Assembly: GCA_963728475.1 (NCBI GenBank)
Contig: CAVSKL010000002.1
Coordinates: 620,001-684,000 of the forward strand
Source: CAVSKL01 sp963728475 [NCBI: Candidatus Eiseniibacteriota bacterium]
GTDB lineage: Bacteria > Eisenbacteria > RBG-16-71-46 > JABDJR01
Direction of reading: 5' to 3'
Length of the DNA: 64,000 nucleotides
Each line of letters begins with the position of its first letter. The first letter of the stretch is position 1. The notes beneath the pieces are model-generated. The model did not search any database and was not told where the DNA came from. It worked only from the letters and a program-made list of their open reading frames with translations. Made by a program: the position numbers and the translations under genes. This document shows positions 62,186 to 64,000 of this stretch, piece by piece.

Positions 62186-63358
62186 TCAACGATACACGAT
62201 CTTCTCGATCTCTTCCCGGACGTCGTCCGGCTCCCGGCCGCGGGCCAGCGCCACCTCGCGGCTCAGGATGCGGAGCGCGGTGCTCAGGATCTTGCGCTCC
62301 TCGTAGGAAAGGGACTTCTTGAGCGAGAGCCGGGCCAGGTCGCGGACCGCTTCCGCCAGCGAGGTGGGATCCCCCAGGCTCAGGCGTTTCCGGTAGTCCA
62401 CCACCCGCTTGGCCGAGCGTCGCTTGGCGTCGAAGGTCGCCCGCCCCTTGAGCACCTCGAACACGTCGTCGATCTGCTTGCGCCCGATGGGGCGGCGGAG
62501 CCCCGACCGCTCCACCTGGTCCACCGGGATGGTGAGCCGCATCTCCTGGTAGGAAAAGCTGATCTCCAGGCAGGGGACGGTCCGGGTGCTGAGGTGGCGC
62601 TCGGTGATCCGGTCGATCTTTCCCAGCCCGTACTTGGGATGCACCACGAACTGCCCCTCCGCGTAGGGGAGCATCTCGCGCGCCTCCTCGACGGTGATCC
62701 GGGGGGCGGGAGGAGGAGGCTCGACCTTGGCCCGCTTGGCCGGCTTGGCAGCCTGGGAAGCCTGGGTGGACTTGAGGGCGTTCGCCGCCGCCGGCGCCGG
62801 GACGGCGGGCCCGCCCTTGCCCACCGCCTGTTTGCGGGAGCGGGCGGTGGCCGGCGCGCGCCTGGCCGCGCTCCCGGCCTCCGCGGCCTGCTTTGAGGCC
62901 TGCTTCGAGGCCTGCTTCGAGGCCTGTCTCGAACGCTGCTTCGCGGTCGGATTCGGGGTCTGCTTCGAACTCGTCTTCGCGGCCTTCTTCGAGGTTTGCT
63001 TCGAGCTCTTCTTCTTCACCGGCTTGGACTTGGAGGCGGTCCTTCGCGCGGTCCGCGAGCCCGTCGCCTTCTTCGTCGAGGCTTTTTTCTTGGCGGACTT
63101 CGAATTGGAAGACTTGCTGGAGGTCGACCCGGAAGACCCGGTGGACTTCTTGCGTACGGCGGGGCCTCGGGCCGCGGTGGCGGACCGCGGGGTCTTGCGC
63201 TTGGGGGCGGACGCCGTCCGGGCGCCGCCGGCACTCGCGGAACGCTTCTTTCCGGCCTTGGAACTTGTTGTTTTTTTTATGGTTAACGCTCTGGCCAAGT
63301 CCCTCTCCGATCCCGGGAACCGACCGGGGAGCCGTCCCCTCGCCCGCTTCTGAAGCAC
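62186..63358 (-). CDS. CarD-family RNA polymerase-binding regulator with long basic tail
   Basis: The 390-residue product has about 215 N-terminal residues rich in Lys, Ser, Ala and Thr, like a histone H1 tail (KKKASTKKATGSRTARRTAS, then SKQA repeats). A CarD domain follows: VVHPKYGLGKIDRITERHLS, then EISFSYQEMRLTIPVDQVER, and a helical C-terminal DNA-contact domain (AEAVRDLARLSLKKSLSYEE). CarD binds the RNA polymerase beta subunit and stabilises open promoters. The promoter is at 63380-63408. GTG 63358 fits that promoter; a shorter start is possible. Confidence 0.85.
   Translation of the reverse strand: MLQKRARGRLPGRFPGSERDLARALTIKKTTSSKAGKKRSASAGGARTASAPKRKTPRSATAARGPAVRKKSTGSSGSTSSKSSNSKSAKKKASTKKATGSRTARRTASKSKPVKKKSSKQTSKKAAKTSSKQTPNPTAKQRSRQASKQASKQASKQAAEAGSAARRAPATARSRKQAVGKGGPAVPAPAAANALKSTQASQAAKPAKRAKVEPPPPAPRITVEEAREMLPYAEGQFVVHPKYGLGKIDRITERHLSTRTVPCLEISFSYQEMRLTIPVDQVERSGLRRPIGRKQIDDVFEVLKGRATFDAKRRSAKRVVDYRKRLSLGDPTSLAEAVRDLARLSLKKSLSYEERKILSTALRILSREVALARGREPDDVREEIEKIVYR
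62885..62932. repeat. Four tandem 12-base repeats inside the CarD gene
   Basis: Units of GGCCTGCTTCGA (with small changes in the first and last copies) encode the SKQA repeats of the basic tail. Such repeats can change copy number by slippage without shifting the frame. Confidence 0.8.
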
Positions 63359-63379
63359 AACCCCCCGAAGAGTGCTCCA

Positions 63380-63408
63380 AGACTACACAAACATGCAGTC
63401 GCTGTCGA
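63380..63408 (-). promoter_or_regulatory. Promoter of the CarD gene
   Basis: TCGACA (63403-63408), 17 bases, TAGTCT (63380-63385) on the minus strand; TG precedes the -10. Leader about 15 bases to GTG 63358. Confidence 0.6.
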
Positions 63409-63422
63409 GCCCCCGCGGACGG

Positions 63423-64000
63423 TCAGGCGCCGGCCTGGATGCTGAGCTGGCGGGCCAGCTCCCCCGCCACCCGGCGGAATGCCGCGGCCTGGGGCGAGTC
63501 CGGGTGGCCCACCACCAGGGGAACCCCGGCGTCCCCCCCTCTCGCACCGCCGGGTCGATGGGGATCTCGCCGAGGAAGGGAACCTCGAACCGGCGGGCGG
63601 CCTCGGCCCCGCCGCCGTGGCTGAAGATCTCGTGGCGGGCGCCGCAGTCGGGGCAGACGAAGTAGGCCATGTTCTCGACGATTCCCAGGACCGGAACGTT
63701 GACCTTCTCGAACATGCGGACGCCGCGCCGCACGTCCTCGAGGGCCACGTCCTGGGGAGTGGTCACGATCACCGCCCCCGCGAGCGGCGCCACCTGGGCC
63801 AGGGTGAGCTGGGCGTCGCCGGTCCCGGGCGGAAGATCCACCACCAGGTAGTCCAGTTCCCCCCAGTCCACGTCGGAAAGGAACTGCTGCACCAGCTTGG
63901 CCACCATGGGGCCGCGCCAGATGACCGGGGTCTCGTCGTCGGTGAGAAAGCCCAGGGACATCATCCCGATCCCGTAGCGCTCGAGCGGCACCAGCCGGTT
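63423..64000 (-). CDS. apbC: Mrp/ApbC-type iron-sulfur carrier ATPase, C-terminal part (apparent 1-base frameshift, cut by window edge)
   Basis: The visible part has MSLGFLTDDETPVIWRGPMV, LDYLVVDLPPGTGDAQLTLA (Walker B), and a cluster-binding FVCPDCGARHEIFSHGGG, all typical of Mrp/ApbC. The Walker A lies beyond the edge. At a run of 7 C on the plus strand (63533-63539) the frame breaks after PAVREGG. One added base gives DAGVPLVVGHPDSPQAAAFR, the expected family ending, and stop TGA at 63423. It loads or carries Fe-S clusters; several Fe-S enzymes (miaB, mtaB) are in the window. Confidence 0.87.
   Translation of the reverse strand, partial: PAGAARALRDRDDVPGLSHRRRDPGHLARPHGGQAGAAVPFRRGLGGTGLPGGGSSARDRRRPAHPGPGGAARGGGDRDHSPGRGPRGRAARRPHVREGQRSGPGNRREHGLLRLPRLRRPPRDLQPRRRGRGRPPVRGSLPRRDPHRPGGARGGDAGVPLVVGHPDSPQAAAFRRVAGELARQLSIQAGA

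Noticed and set aside
62885-62932. CRISPR-like or mobile repeat
   Set aside because: The 12-base units are contiguous, in frame and encode a low-complexity protein tail; no spacers.

Overview
High-GC (visibly about 70 percent), gene-dense window from a Gram-negative (diderm) bacterium. The outer-membrane side is shown by a PorV/PorQ-family barrel protein, a second small barrel, LapA and LapB, lipoproteins, a SPOR-domain protein and a murein transglycosylase. Three secreted proteins end in the same FlgD-like/Por-secretion-type tail. Bacillithiol genes (bshA, bshB1, bshC), a CarD-type RNA-polymerase-binding protein and a very long GreA-type factor are also present. Together these point to the FCB side of the tree; Candidatus Eisenbacteria or a neighbouring uncultured phylum is my best guess, by inference only. 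No phage, insertion sequence, CRISPR array or rRNA was seen.

Layout: 1-5965 (minus) comEC (cut by the window edge), a secreted PHP-type hydrolase, and a BON/TPR/PEGA operon. 6066-7355 (plus) a LysM lytic transglycosylase. 7395-9901 (minus) a glgC pair, one apparently catalytic and one degenerate. 10003-12783 (minus) PorV-like, PilZ and SppA. 12784-13238 is non-coding, with a possible sigma-54 promoter and a structured RNA candidate. 13239-17283 (minus) a secreted M6 protease plus a beta-propeller protein. 17372-19857 (minus) a PAP2 phosphatase and a glycosyltransferase-TPR fusion, divergent from pgeF (plus). 20521-25562 (minus) a thiol-redox block: lipoprotein, thioredoxin, methyltransferase, bshC, bshB1, bshA. 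25862-42341 (minus) a long housekeeping run: hisC, aroA, cmk, rpsA, mtaB, miaB, lapA, lapB, SPOR protein, mutS, subtilase, barrel protein. 42546-44321 (plus) an unrecognised Rossmann-fold protein. 44346-48082 (minus) M50 protease, scpA, scpB, a P-protein. 48246-49598 (minus) a disulfide reductase, then tRNA-Ala. 49978-52610 (plus) the long GreA protein, then tRNA-Leu. 53156-54028 (minus) UspA, divergent from a Lon-like protease (plus, 54372-56816). 56842-64000 (minus) TPR-metallopeptidase, FAD oxidase, a candidate selenoprotein metallophosphatase, CarD, and apbC/mrp (cut by the edge).

Stop and start codons overlap as ATGA, GTGA or TGATG at a dozen or more junctions, so most genes sit in translationally coupled operons. 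Five genes are broken by what looks like exactly one missing base in a run of 6-8 G or C. In the four complete genes, adding one base restores a whole number of codons. A shared homopolymer undercall in the assembly is the simplest explanation, and I annotate those genes as whole.

The most interesting single item is 61189-62133. An in-frame TGA sits where related metallophosphatases, as I recall them, carry the second Cys of a PCGC motif, and it is followed by a hairpin with the geometry of a bacterial SECIS. This looks like a selenocysteine protein.
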